Assembly: GCA_965216225.1 (NCBI GenBank)
Contig: CBDCFF010000033.1
Coordinates: 124,001 to 188,000, forward strand
Length of the DNA stretch: 64,000 nucleotides
Reading direction: 5' to 3'
From: 3107 sp965216225
GTDB lineage: Bacteria; Pseudomonadota; Alphaproteobacteria; Rhodobacterales; Rhodobacteraceae
The position numbers were made by a program, and so were the translations under genes. The notes beneath the pieces were generated by a model. It had not been told where the DNA came from. It searched no databases and was given only the letters and a program-made list of their open reading frames with translations. Every line of letters begins with the position of its first letter. Within the stretch, counting starts at the first letter, position 1. This document shows positions 1 through 9,258 of the stretch, piece by piece.

Positions 1-29
1 TGTTGGTCAGTGACATGACAGCCCGGCAT
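1..29 (-). CDS. istA: istA transposase, first codons only
   Basis: The reading MPGCHVTDQ starts at the ATG whose complement is at 27-29 and runs off the window. It is the same N-terminus as the intact IstA that starts at 24320. Nothing more can be said from this fragment. Confidence 0.6.
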
Positions 30-213
30 GAACGATCCCCTTGCACAGAAAATCATTCCTTATCCGAGCCGGCCACAACCGTCAGGCCCGCCCCAAAAGG
101 GCAAAACGCGTGTGCGGGGCCTCCCCAGTCGGGCTACGCCCTCCCTGCGAGCCCCCGCACACGCGTTCTCATCCTGATTGACGCTGGATTCTCACCTTGT
201 TTGTCGCGCAGCA
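1..213 (-). mobile_element. IS21-family element, left end only (continues beyond the window)
   Basis: This stretch is, by eye, identical to the reverse complement of the left end of the IS21 element at 24136-24348. It includes the terminal repeat region, with two GATGAGAA/GGTGAGAA-type repeats inside the end, and the first codons of istA. The outer tip lies at about 213 (TGCTGCGCGACAAAC read inward). The body lies left of position 1, so only the end of the element is visible. It is inserted in, or abuts, an IS110 relic. Confidence 0.8.
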
Positions 214-530
214 GTTGATCGCCGAATTGCCGGAACCCGGCCGGATGACATCAGGCGAAGCAGCTGCCATGACTGGCCTGGCTCCGATACCACATGACAG
301 CGGGGCGATGCGAGGCAGGAGAGCTATCGCTGGCGGAAGGCGGTCTCTACGCCATGTGCTGTTCCAGGCTGCGCTGTCACAATCCGGTTCTCAAGCCTGT
401 CGCAAAACGTCTCAAAGAGCGGGGGAAGCCGCACAAACTTGTCATAATTGCAATCGCACGCAGGCTGGTCACAATCGCAAACGCGATCATCAAAACCGGC
501 ATCCCCTGGCGCCAGCAGCTCACAGAATAA
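214..530 (+). pseudogene. IS110-family transposase, C-terminal relic
   Basis: Translation gives the C-terminal Transposase_20 region typical of IS110/IS1111 elements: LIAELPEPGRMTSGEAAAM, then GLAPIPHDSGAMRGRRAI, then GGRRSLRHVLFQAAL. The reading changes frame at about 370-380 and continues as KLVIIAIARRLVTIANAI to a stop at 528-530. The N-terminal catalytic half is missing, cut off by the IS21 end to the left. It is therefore a frameshifted fragment. It is not the same subtype as the two IS110 elements at 9.7 and 11.5 kb. Confidence 0.65.
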
Positions 531-565
531 ACACAGTTGCTATGACATTTCTCTTGGAGGGGATC

Positions 566-1621
566 ATGGTTGGGATTGAACTGCGGACTGACTATAGTGC
601 CGACGAATTGCGGGTTTGGCACGCAAATCGCATGACGCCAGGCAGGCGCGGCGACTGATGGCGCTTGCCGGTGTTGCTGATGGGATGACACGGACGGCAG
701 CTGCTGCTGTTGGCTTGATGGATCGCCAGACGCTCAGAGACCGGGTGCATCGGTTCAATGACGAAGGTCTGGAGTGTTTGATCGACAGGAAATCCACAGG
801 CCCCAAGCCCAGGTTGACCTCGGAGCAACTGGCCACGCTCAAGGCAATTCAGCAGGACCTGATCCGGCGACTGACGGCGTGGTGCGGGGGCGCTGTGCTG
901 ATCTGGCCGCGCTCATCAAGGCCCGCCTTGATGCGGAATATCATGAGAACCCGGTAGGAAAGCTGCTGCATTCTCTTGGCTTTTCACACGTCAGCGCCCG
1001 GCCCCGGCATCCCGGGCAGGACCCCCGAACGATTGAGGCATTCAAAAAAACTTCCCGCACAAGCTGGCGGAAAGCCTGAAAGGCGTCTCCCCGGACAAGC
1101 CTGTTGAAATCCGGTTTCAGGATGAAGCACGCGTGGGTCAGAAGAACGGCCAGGTCCATCAGTGGGCCGCGAAGGGCACACGCCCGCGTCAGGCAGCCGA
1201 TCAGCGTTACGGGAATGCATGTATTTTTGGTGCTGTCTGTCTTGCACATGATAAAGGAGTGGCTTTGGTGATGCCCAACGCCAACGCCGGGGCCATGCAA
1301 AAACACCTTGCAGAGATCAGCGCAGCCATCGCTGTTGAAGCCCACGGTGTTATCATCATGGACGGAGCAGGCTGGCACAAATCAGGCGCACTCAACATTC
1401 CTGAAAACCTCTCGGTCCTGTTTCTGCCACCTTATTCGCCAGAACTGAATCCAACAGAAAACATCTGGCAATTTCTGCGTCAGAAGTATCTCTCCAACAG
1501 GGTGTTTGAAACCTGGGAAGCCATCGTTGAAGCCTGTTGCGATGCCTGGAACCGCCTGACTGCCGAGGCTGGGCGCATCAAATCAATCGCAACACGAAAT
1601 CGGGCCTTCAAAGATCAATGA
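566..1621 (+). pseudogene. IS630-family transposase, multiply frameshifted
   Basis: Pieces of one IS630 DDE transposase occur in order in different frames. An N-terminal HTH part starts at ATG 566 (MVGIELRTDYSADELR) and shifts near 611. A second HTH part runs RQARRLMALAGVADGMTRTA to about 870. A middle part runs CADLAALIKARLDAEYHENP to about 1045. The catalytic part runs from about 1050 to the stop at 1619-1621, with IIMDGAGWH (second Asp) and PELNPTENIWQF (Glu). At least three shifts are needed. The last falls on an A7 run at about 1045, but the other two are not at slippery runs, so decay is the better explanation. The right end lies near 1635-1643, where it interrupts a Tn3 transposase. 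Confidence 0.8.
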
Positions 1622-1641
1622 TTGGGCGGGTTGGTATGAGA

Positions 1642-2951
1642 TATGACGTTCAGGCGGCCCCGGCCGTCTATCACGGTGTCACGCCATTTGCGCGGGATTG
1701 ATCCTTCTGGAGCTACCGAAGCCGGGGCATAGCGCCGCCCTTCTTCATTCAGACTGACGATCAACGAAAGGACGTCCAGAATCGGTCGCCAGTTCCCGCT
1801 GTTCGAACGGAATTTCAGCACGGACAGCAAGGATGGCAGCATCCGGCGATAATGGCTGGCATAGGATCCCCGCATTACAGTCCGGATCCGCACATCCAAT
1901 GTTCCCTTGGCCCGGTGCTCATCAATGATGGCTTTCAACCTGGCTGCACCCGCGATGGGAAAGATCACATCCGAGACCCTGCCATTCGGGGCCATCATCG
2001 CGGCAGTGGCAATATCCACCAGCAACCACTCCTTGCCGGGGATCCTTTCAATATCGGCAGCGATTTTGCTGATCACCTTGCGCCGCGATTTCGTGCCTAT
2101 GCGATGCACGACCTCAATCAACAGGTCTACAAGCCCATCGATCAACTGCGATCTGCGTGACATCAGATAGATGGCCAACAAACCAAGCGTTTCTTCTGGC
2201 CATGACGCCTCATCTCAGATGACGGCTCCCCTTCCGCCCGTCGCGTCAGCATCTTGATCCAGGACGGGTCAATGCCGGAGATCGCGTCAAACGGCAGGTT
2301 GAGGCTCTGAATGAAGGCGAGCCTGTCAGCCGCATCCAGCACGTTATCCAATGTCGCAGCGCCAACGTCGTCCTTCAGACGCTGAAACCCGTGATTGCCG
2401 CGCGGATCAGCAAGGCTGGCCTCTAACGCAACAATTTTATCTTCGGACAACCTATCAAAAACGGACGTAAGATATTGATCCAGAAAACTCTGGCGCGCTG
2501 AACGTACAATGCGCCCAAGTGCCTTTTCGGCAGGCGCTACAATTTTACGATCCCAAAACCAGTGACACCCTCGTTCAACCATCTCCGAGACCGGACCGCC
2601 CCGATACCAGGCATCCGCCGCCAGCCAAGTCTCAAAAGCCGCAAGATCGACCGGCGACGACCGTGAAAAACCCAGATAGTCGCATATCCGGGCACGATAC
2701 CGGCGCGATCTGCGATCATCGAAAGCACCGCGAGGATGAAACACCGGCTATTCGATCTGAGAAGCGACATATGAAACCACATCGTCAGGTAAAGACGACC
2801 AATCTTCGATAAATCGGCCCGCCCTTCGAAGTTGACATAGCTGTAGGGCGGCTTCCAGGCGAACATCGCGCGGTAAATCTGCTAAAAACAGCAGGTCATC
2901 AAACAAAAGGCCCCATTCTTGTGCGATACTCACAGACAACGCTGTCTCCAA
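1642..2951 (-). pseudogene. tnpA: Tn3-family transposase, N-terminal part, decayed
   Basis: Reading on the minus strand gives the N-terminal and middle region of a Tn3-type transposase. ADLPRDVRLEAALQLCQLRR leads to RARICDYLGFSRSS, and HYRRMLPSLLSVLKFRSN is followed by EGSIPRKWRDTVID. An in-frame TAG stop sits at 2748-2750, and a frameshift lies near 2165-2185. The DDE catalytic half is absent because the IS630 element truncates the gene at about 1640. No resolvase or terminal repeats are visible. The reading may extend slightly upstream of 2951, where only a TTG is available as start. Confidence 0.7.
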
Positions 2952-3153
2952 AACAAAATCTACGACATGTAGTCAGACAGCACCGGCCGCAAGACAACCC
3001 ATTCGTTCACAAATGTTCCAAAATTTGTCCGATTTCGCAGCCTCGGGATTCTTGGGCTAATTTGAAACCGGGTGAACGGAAGCTCGAAAGCAGTTGAATT
3101 TCTTCGTATTTAGCGCTGCTGCGCCGGATTTTCTGGCAAATAGCCGAGAAGTG

Positions 3154-3182
3154 TTGCGAAAAAAACCGATCTATCCGATACT
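3154..3182 (+). promoter_or_regulatory. possible sigma-70 promoter of the stress-protein/symporter pair
   Basis: TTGCGA (3154-3159) and GATACT (3177-3182) are separated by 17 bp, about 70 bp upstream of the universal stress protein start. The match to consensus is moderate. The rest of 2952-3250 shows no gene. Confidence 0.35.
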
Positions 3183-3250
3183 GGTCAGAATCGTGACAGT
3201 CGGTTTATCGTGGCCCGGCGGCGCAACTGGAAAAGTCGGAGAGGGATGGA

Positions 3251-3685
3251 ATGTCAAATTCAGTCTTGGTTGCTGTCGATGGCAGTGACGGGGGCAAGAG
3301 AGCCCTGGAGTACGCGAGCGAACGAGCAAAACTCGGCGGCGCAAAGTTGATCGTAACTTATGTTATTGAGTGGTCTCCATATTCTTTCAATACTCCTGAA
3401 GAAAACGCGGAACGCCATATGCGGCGCGAACAAGAGATTGATCGCGCAATATCCGGTGTGGTCGCGCCTGCCGAAGCGCTCCTGAAAGCGCGCGGCATCG
3501 AATGTGAAACCGTCGTGCGGCACGGTCCTCCGGCCGAAACCCTTATCAAAATTGCCGAGAAGTGTGAGGTGCAACAGATCGTTATCGGGCGTCGTGGGCA
3601 ATCAGGAATCAAGAATCTGCTTTTTGGCAGCGTAGCGGGCAACCTTGTTCAGACATCACCTGTACCCGTCGTTGTTGTGCCCTAG
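3251..3685 (+). CDS. universal stress protein, UspA family, single domain
   Basis: A 144-residue protein with the fold signature of the UspA family: a VLVAVDGSDG start with Asp10, and near the C-terminus the nucleotide-binding motif Gly-X2-Gly-X9-Gly-Ser in IGRRGQSGIKNLLFGSVAG, followed by PVPVVVVP. Length and motif fit the ATP-binding class. The start has a good purine-rich site (GGAGAGGG) just upstream. Only 62 bp separate it from the downstream symporter on the same strand, so the two probably share a transcript. Cytoplasmic. The specific stress served cannot be read from sequence. Confidence 0.9.
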   Translation: MSNSVLVAVDGSDGGKRALEYASERAKLGGAKLIVTYVIEWSPYSFNTPEENAERHMRREQEIDRAISGVVAPAEALLKARGIECETVVRHGPPAETLIKIAEKCEVQQIVIGRRGQSGIKNLLFGSVAGNLVQTSPVPVVVVP

Positions 3686-3747
3686 AAAGGACGAGCGACA
3701 GGATCATCGCCACAAAAAACGGCCCGGAACCAAGTTAGGGACATCTT

Positions 3748-5250
3748 ATGAACAGAGTATTCGTAGCGCTGATAGCGTTGTTTCTCTACACGCTGCCTGC
3801 ACATGCGGGTTTTGACGACACGATAAATGAAATCACGGCCCCGATTGCATCGGCTGTCGGCAATTTTGTTTTCTTCAAGATACCGGTCTTTGGCGCTCAG
3901 CTGCCACTTGTCGTGCTCTGGCTCGTGATTGGCGCGGTATTCTTCACATTCTATATGGGATTTGTGAATGTCAGCGGCTTCAAACATGCCATCCAGCTGG
4001 TGCGTGGCGACTACGCCGATCCGGAAAGCCCGGGCGAGGTGTCCCATTTTCAGGCGTTGGCAACAGCTGTCTCCGGCACGGTTGGTATTGGTAACATCGG
4101 TGGTGTGGCCGTAGCCGTTACAATCGGCGGTGCAGGAGCCACTTTCTGGCTTATTGTCGCCGGCTTTCTGGGTATGTCCACGAAATTTGTGGAATGTACG
4201 CTCGGCGTCAAATATCGGCAGGAAAACCCCGACGGTTCGGTGTCGGGCGGCCCAATGTACTATATGCGAAAGGGTTTTGAAGAGCGCGGCATAGACGGTT
4301 TTGGCCGGTTTATGGGCACCTTTTATGCCATCGGTATTTTCATCGGAGCGCTGGGTATTGGCAATATGTTCCAGTCCAACCAGGCCTACGTGCAATTGAA
4401 CACAGTGGCTGGCGGCGCACTTGATGGCCTGGGTTGGCTTGTTGGCCTGCTCCTGGCCATTGTGGTCTTTGCGGTTATCATTGGCGGGATCAAATCCATC
4501 GCCCGCGTGACTGAGAAGATCGTGCCTTTCATGGCGATATTCTACTGTGTGTTTGCGATCATTGTCATTTTGATGAACTTCACGTCCATTCCAGCCGCAA
4601 TCGGGAACATCTTCTCAGGCGCGTTCACTGGCGCGGGCGTTCAGGGTGGCGCCATTGGCGCATTGATCATCGGCTTCCAAAGGGCTGTGTTCTCGAACGA
4701 AGCGGGGATCGGCTCTGCCTCCATTGCCCACGCGGCGGTGCAGACCAAGGAACCTGTAACAGAAGGGTATGTCTCACTTCTTGAACCCTTTATCGACACG
4801 ATCGTGATTTGTACGATTACTGCCCTGGTTATCGGAACAAGTCAGGTTGCTGATCCGGACTTTGCCGGTGACGCGACAGGTGTTGCGATGACGTCCGCTG
4901 CGTTCGAGCGTCAGATCAGCTGGTTCCCGGCGCCACTTGCTTTCGGGGCACTGCTGTTCGCCTTCTCAACCATGATCTCGTGGTCGTATTACGGCCTCAA
5001 GGGTTGGACCTACCTGTTTGGAGAAGGAGAGCTTGGGCAGACGGTCTACAAGCTCGTTTTCTGCGCGTTTGTGGCCTTGGGCTGTATGGTGCAACTTGGG
5101 CCAATTCTGGATATTTCTGATGCTCTGGTCTTCCTGATCTGTGTGCCCAATATCCTCGGCCTCTACTTCCTGGCTCCAATCGTGCGGCGCGAGATGCAAA
5201 GCTACAAAGCAAGGTTGGCAAGCGGAGAAATCAAGCGGTTTAGTCACTGA
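3748..5250 (+). CDS. sodium:alanine/glycine symporter, AGCS family
   Basis: A 500-residue membrane protein with a cleavable-looking N-terminus (FVALIALFLYTLPAHA) and about ten hydrophobic segments. Family landmarks are GTVGIGNIGGVAVAVTIGG, WLIVAGFLGMSTKFVECTLG, GGPMYYMRKG and FSNEAGIGSASIAHAA, all typical of Na+-coupled alanine/glycine carriers of the inner membrane. Length is somewhat above the usual 450-480 because of the leader-like N-terminus. It lies 62 bp after the stress protein and ends at a strong hairpin. Substrate is inferred from the family; D-alanine and glycine are the common ones. Confidence 0.9.
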   Translation: MNRVFVALIALFLYTLPAHAGFDDTINEITAPIASAVGNFVFFKIPVFGAQLPLVVLWLVIGAVFFTFYMGFVNVSGFKHAIQLVRGDYADPESPGEVSHFQALATAVSGTVGIGNIGGVAVAVTIGGAGATFWLIVAGFLGMSTKFVECTLGVKYRQENPDGSVSGGPMYYMRKGFEERGIDGFGRFMGTFYAIGIFIGALGIGNMFQSNQAYVQLNTVAGGALDGLGWLVGLLLAIVVFAVIIGGIKSIARVTEKIVPFMAIFYCVFAIIVILMNFTSIPAAIGNIFSGAFTGAGVQGGAIGALIIGFQRAVFSNEAGIGSASIAHAAVQTKEPVTEGYVSLLEPFIDTIVICTITALVIGTSQVADPDFAGDATGVAMTSAAFERQISWFPAPLAFGALLFAFSTMISWSYYGLKGWTYLFGEGELGQTVYKLVFCAFVALGCMVQLGPILDISDALVFLICVPNILGLYFLAPIVRREMQSYKARLASGEIKRFSH

Positions 5251-5267
5251 TCCGCAATGATGAGATG

Positions 5268-5310
5268 TTTGAGCGCCCTTTGACAAATTGGGCGCTCAAA
5301 TCCCTTGTGT
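5268..5310 (+). terminator. hairpin terminator after the symporter gene
   Basis: A perfect 11-bp inverted repeat (TTTGAGCGCCC at 5268-5278 and its complement at 5290-5300) lies 18 bp after the stop codon. It is followed by a T-rich tail, as expected of a Rho-independent terminator. From 5311 to 5505 I see nothing gene-like. Confidence 0.75.
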
Positions 5311-5505
5311 TTCTTTGTAATTGCTTTGGATTTCGAAGGATGCGGATAACGGGAATCCGGTTTGTTTGTTCCATGATCGGTGGTCGCTCCAACAGAGCTT
5401 GGTCTATCGTACCCAAAGTTCCTTGATGTTATCGCGGCAACGGTATTTGTCAAAGAAGTTGTCCGCTGATTTCATGCGGCGTCTCTGATTTGGGAGGTAC
5501 CGGTT

Positions 5506-6207
5506 TCACGCTCCGGGTTCAGCCAGAGGGCTCCGGCGGGCTGCCGGTTTCGCGCCTTTCCCGACCATCGTTGTGGTTTTTGCGCGCGTGCATTTCGCGT
5601 CGGGGAAATTGCTGAGGTGTTCTGCGATTTCCTCAATTGTTACGATTGACGCGAACATCTTGGCCTCGGACACATGGTCTTCACGGAACTTTGCTTCGCA
5701 ACAAAGCACAGTCGTTCCCTCGTTGTGCGGGAGCACGGTTTTGGGGTTTCGACCATTCCCAGCCCAACAAATGGCTCGCCGGTTATAGTCTCTTGCCTGT
5801 CCTGTTCCGAACCGGTCACCCGGTGCCTTGACCTCGATATGAAGAGCAAAACGAAAACCGTGTTCCACCTCGAATACTGCGAGAAGGTCGGTTTCGCGTT
5901 CACCGCATTCTTTCTTAAACCGATATGCGCTCCCGGCATAGTAGCTTCGCCACCAATTTTCTGCCGAAGGGGACCGTGCTAGCTTTTGCTTTTCGTCAAG
6001 AAGAACCGCTGCATCACTGAAGGTCGCATATTTCGTCTTCCCGAGAAACCAGCTTCGAAATTGCCGGTTTGCTCGAAGCGCTTCCGCCAGTGGGCGTGCA
6101 TATCGATATTCGTTGGATCCGTACCTCACAACCGAATTATAGTCACCTGAATCTAAAGCTGTCAATGCCGAAGTAATTTTCCCTTTTGTTGGGCGGACTC
6201 TACACAA
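5506..6207 (-). CDS. hypothetical protein with PD-(D/E)XK-like motif
   Basis: Up to 233 residues, not recognised as a named family. Residues 104-130 read ERETDLLAVFEVEHG then FRFALHIEVKAPG. Asp107 followed by Glu125-Val-Lys127 in a strand-turn-strand context is the pattern of the PD-(D/E)XK nuclease fold, which suggests a possible DNA-cleaving or DNA-binding enzyme. NWWRSYY (85-91) and KTKYATFSDAAVLL (57-70) may be family landmarks. The only start giving full length is a TTG at 6207, directly beside an IS21 relic. The true N-terminus may be further inside or may have been lost to the insertion. The C-terminus is Lys/Arg/Ala rich and may be disordered. Function is inferred, not shown. Confidence 0.5.
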   Translation of the reverse strand: MCRVRPTKGKITSALTALDSGDYNSVVRYGSNEYRYARPLAEALRANRQFRSWFLGKTKYATFSDAAVLLDEKQKLARSPSAENWWRSYYAGSAYRFKKECGERETDLLAVFEVEHGFRFALHIEVKAPGDRFGTGQARDYNRRAICWAGNGRNPKTVLPHNEGTTVLCCEAKFREDHVSEAKMFASIVTIEEIAEHLSNFPDAKCTRAKTTTMVGKGAKPAARRSPLAEPGA

Positions 6208-6629
6208 AAATGGAGGAGTTTTAGGGGCTCATGCCACTGATCGACGGGCAGTTGGCTGGTGACAATTGTTGCACCACGGCCTTGCCTGTCTTCGAGGATC
6301 TCGAGCAAGTCCCGGCGCTCCAGTGCGGTCAGGACCGAGAGGCCCCAATCGTCGAGGATCAGCAAATCGGTCCGTTCAATGGACTTCAAGACCCTTGCAT
6401 GGCGGCCGTCGCCCTTTGCGATAGCCAGCGCCTGGAACAGCCGGGGCACGCGGTGATACACCACGCGGCGATCATCGCGGCAGGCCTTGTGACCAAGGGC
6501 GCAGGAAATCCAGCTTTTCCCCGGCCCGGTCGGGCCGGTGATCGGCAAATTCTCATGCCGATCAACAACCCGGCCGCCATCGATGAGATGGGCCATGACG
6601 GAGGCATCAATGCCCCGTGGGGACCGCAT
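6162..6629 (-). pseudogene. istB: istB helper ATPase, truncated at both ends
   Basis: The matching part runs from about 6629 to 6228. It has ITGPTGPGKSWISCALGHKA (Walker A), LLILDDWGLSVLTALERRDL (Walker B) and TIVTSQLPVDQWHE. The N-terminal domain is missing, fused out of register to the end of istA. The C-terminal part after QWHE is replaced by unrelated codons up to the stop at 6162. A functional IstB would need about 250 residues, so this is a relic. Confidence 0.75.
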
Positions 6630-6679
6630 GTCGATGTCTTCAACGCAAGCGGCATGGCGCAGAGCGGCGAACCTGAGCC

Positions 6680-7835
6680 GTGTGGCCGGCTACCTCGCGT
6701 CGCGTGTTGCGCCGAATACCAGCAGCGATCAATCTCGACATGGTAATCCGGCGCAACACGCGCGCGTTTCCAGCGGGCGTGGACATAAGCGTCGGCGGGC
6801 AGCGGTTGCAGGTTGGGACGGTCCGGCGTGGCGAACAGGTCGGCGCGGCCGGCGCCGTAATCGCGCATGATCCGGGTGTTCGGATCGTCCGGCAGAGGCC
6901 GGAGCCCTGCGTTCAATTCGGCGAGGGAAAAGAACCTGTGATTGCGCAGCCGGGCGAGTATCCGGCGTTGCGCCACCTGAACCGCGACCTCGACCTTCGC
7001 CTTATCCCCGGGCTTGCGCACACGCGCGGGCACGATCGCCAGGATCGCGGTGCTGTAATGCTCCGCCATCCCGGCATGGGTGCGGTTCAGCCCGGGATCG
7101 TGCCGGTCGGGTTTGATGACAGCGGATTTGAGGTTATCCGGGACCACCGCCCCGGGCGCGCCACCCGGACAGGTGAACATCCGGGTATGGGCGCCGACCC
7201 GGTCCTCCAGCCCTTCCGGGGCAACAGCTTCGACGCAGGTGTAACCGGACGCCCCGATAGTGGCGACGAACAGCTTCGCCGCATGCACTTTGCCAGTTTC
7301 CGGATCGACGATGTCGATCGTGTCGCCCGCGTAGTCGACAAACACCTTCTCATCGCCCGCATGTGTCTGTCGCGTGCCTGGGCGGACACGCCCACATCCG
7401 GAACCGGCGCAGCCATCCGGTCCCGGTCTGTCGCGTGCCTGGGCGGACACGCCCCTTCCAGGCGTCAAAATGCGTACAGAACCACGTGTGCCCGAACCCG
7501 CCCGAATGCTGCGCCCGGTATTCCTCCCACAACAGCATCCGGGTGACACTGCGCTTGCGCCGCTCCTTGTCCATCGCGGCCCGGTCCGGAACAGGGCGAT
7601 CCGGTTCCGGCACGCTCGGCGAGGACGGGAACAGCAACAGTTCAAGGCTGTCGTCATCCAACCCATCGGGAAGCGGCCAACTCAGGCCCGCGTCGAGAGC
7701 CCGCCGCAGACAGGTACCCACACTTCCCTTCCCAGGTCCGGGCGAGGCGGCAATCGACCGTTCACTCAGCCCCTGGGCAAACTTCAATCGCAATACGTCC
7801 CGTATCCGGCGCATGGTCAAACGTCCTGTCGGCAT
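6680..7835 (-). pseudogene. istA: istA transposase, frameshifted and C-terminally truncated
   Basis: The likely start is ATG 7835 behind GGAGGG (MPTGRLTMRRIRDVLRLKF). The HTH part runs to about 7455. A 61-bp duplication then shifts frame, and the DDE domain resumes: DEKVFVDYAGDTIDIVDPET, VVPDNLKSAVIKPDRHDPGL and VRKPGDKAKVEVAVQVAQRR. Homology ends near 6680 at VEIDRCWYS, where a deletion joins it to istB. Without the duplication the two parts would read straight through. Confidence 0.75.
7366..7454. repeat. 28-bp direct repeat created by a 61-bp duplication inside istA
   Basis: The 28 bases at 7366-7393 recur at 7427-7454, 61 bp apart. They bracket 33 unique bases rich in CCGG and CCATCCGG. 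Because 61 is not a multiple of three the event frameshifts istA. The two repeats contain CTGGGCGGACACGCC. It looks like a local slippage or template-switch event. Confidence 0.8.
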
Positions 7836-7965
7836 TCCATCCCTCCTGTTGATCCGGAGGGGAGTATCTTCAGTTCGTCGGCCAGCCCTGCACATGATCG
7901 CGCGAAATCAGTGCCCACGATCAGCTGAAATCAGTGCCCGCCATCACCCGAAATACGCATCTTGT

Positions 7966-8215
7966 GATACATGATCATTCCTTTGCGCTCCAACAGCACG
8001 CCGATCCGGCGATAGCCAAACCGACGACGCACGGCGGCAATTGCCTGCATCTCTTCGCGGACTTTGGGTTTATCCAGCGGACGATCACGCCGGACAGTTT
8101 TGGGATCGACACCAACAAGCCTGCACACCCGGCGATGCGAGACATCGTGATCCCGCATCGCCTCAAGCGCTGCATTCCGTCGCCGAGCTGGTGTCGTCAG
8201 TTCTTTCCCGGCAGA
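7966..8215 (-). pseudogene. IS3-family OrfB, N-terminal fragment
   Basis: Minus-strand reading ARRRNAALEAMRDHDVSHRR, then VCRLVGVDPKTVRRDRPLDK and RRFGYRRIGVLLERKG, is the start of an IS3 OrfB (HTH_21 region before the integrase core). It is cut at about 7966 by the outer end of the IS21 relic, so the whole DDE domain is missing. Confidence 0.65.
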
Positions 8216-8459
8216 TCTTTCAGCACAACATTGTCGAGCATGGTATCCGCCAGAAGGCGCTTCAGTTTTGCGTTCTCATCTTCCAGCGATTCAAGACGGT
8301 GGGTGTCAGAGACTTCATACCGCCGTATTTCGATTTGAACTTGTAGAATGACGCGGGGCTCAGGCCGTGCCTGCGACACACCTCTGCCGTCGGCATCCCG
8401 GCCTCCTGCTCCTTGATCATCCCGATGATTTGCGCCTCTGTAAAACGGCTCTTTCGCAT
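8197..8459 (-). pseudogene. IS3-family OrfA, frameshifted
   Basis: Starts at ATG 8459 with MRKSRFTEAQIIGMIKEQEA and RRHGLSPASFYKFKSKYGGM, the HTH of IS3 OrfA. It then shifts frame near 8290-8310 and continues SLEDENAKLKRLLADTMLDN to the stop at 8197. Its first codon is fused in frame to the C-terminus of an IS481 transposase (see 8460-9249), so a continuous hybrid reading exists from about 8723 to 8262. Confidence 0.75.
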
Positions 8460-9249
8460 CTTTCTGAAGAGTTCGGGCTTTTCTCGATGCCAGTCCTTGA
8501 GCGCATCAATTGGCGTGCGGCCTTTCAGAACGGATTGCGGCAGATGGCCGTTGTAGAGGCGGACGTAGCGGAGAAGCGTCTGTTCGAGGTCCTCGCCGCT
8601 GCGGAAACGGTGGCTCTGGAGCACGTCCTCGATCCGTCCGTTGAAACGCTCGACCATGCGGCCGCTGAGGTGGGGCCAGGCGATGTTCGATCCCGAACCC
8701 GGCGCAGAGGCGGTCGAACTCATGATTGCCGGTCGCGGCGCGGCGGCGAAGGCCGAAGAGCCTGTCGGTGGACTCCTTGCCGTTGTCCGTCAGCACGCGG
8801 GTGATCCGCATCGGGGCGGCGCGCTCCGGGTCGCGCAGGAACCGGCGGGCGTTGGCCGCAGTCTTCACTGGGTAGATGCGCACGAAGACCCGGCGGGTGG
8901 CGCGGTCGATCACGACGAACAGATACCGGCGCTTCTCCTCATCGGCCATCTGCGGCAGGTATTTCACGTCGATGAGGATGTAGCCGGGCTCGTATGCCTT
9001 GAAAGGCTTGTGCGCGGGCTTCGCCACCTTCGGCTTCAGGTCACGGAGGGAGCCGACCCCATGCCGACCCCATGACGACGCAGGCATCGGTCCAGCCCGG
9101 AGCGCGAGACGTTCGGGTTGAGAAACTCGCGGACCACGGCGAGCAGGTCGTCGAGCGGCAGCAGCAGACTCTGTCTCAGCGAGACGGCCACGGCCTCCTG
9201 CGCTGGCGTGAGTGTGGTCTGCAACCTGTGCGCCGTGTGGCTCCGGTCG
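8460..9249 (-). pseudogene. IS481-family transposase, main body (split copy A)
   Basis: The minus strand carries the same IS481 transposase as the copy at 27643-28626. LLLPLDDLLAVVREFLNPNV is followed by the rve core with YILIDVKYLPQMADEEKRRY and ITRVLTDNGKE. Compared with the other copy there is a frameshift near 8660-8690, and the end after ELFRK is replaced by IS3 OrfA. The N-terminus continues across an IS256 insertion at 12962-13087. Near that junction copy A also lacks about 14 bp present in the other copy. Confidence 0.75.
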
Positions 9250-9258
9250 TGGACGGTG
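9250..9258. repeat. target-site duplication of IS256, left copy
   Basis: TGGACGGTG here is repeated directly at 12953-12961 on the other side of the IS256 element. A 9-bp duplication is within the 8-9 bp usual for the family. Removing 9259-12961 rejoins the two parts of the IS481 element. Confidence 0.85.

Larger units (their letters stand above)
6228..7960 (-). mobile_element. IS21-family element, degenerate (different subtype from the one at 24 kb)
   Basis: Both IS21 genes are recognisable but broken. The outer end near 7890-7955 carries the repeated tip motif GAAATCAGTGCCC(A/G)C twice, as in IS21 termini. The inner end is lost: istB stops matching its family at about 6228. A 61-bp duplication and a deletion between istA and istB have destroyed coding capacity. 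Confidence 0.7.

Noticed and set aside
1040..1055. Programmed frameshift at the A7 run of the 566-1621 IS630
   Set aside because: Two further shifts in the same gene are not at slippery sequences, so general decay explains the frame changes.
7366..7454. Repeat-spacer unit resembling a CRISPR array
   Set aside because: Only two repeats, lying inside a transposase gene. It is a local duplication; no CRISPR array or cas gene was seen in the window.
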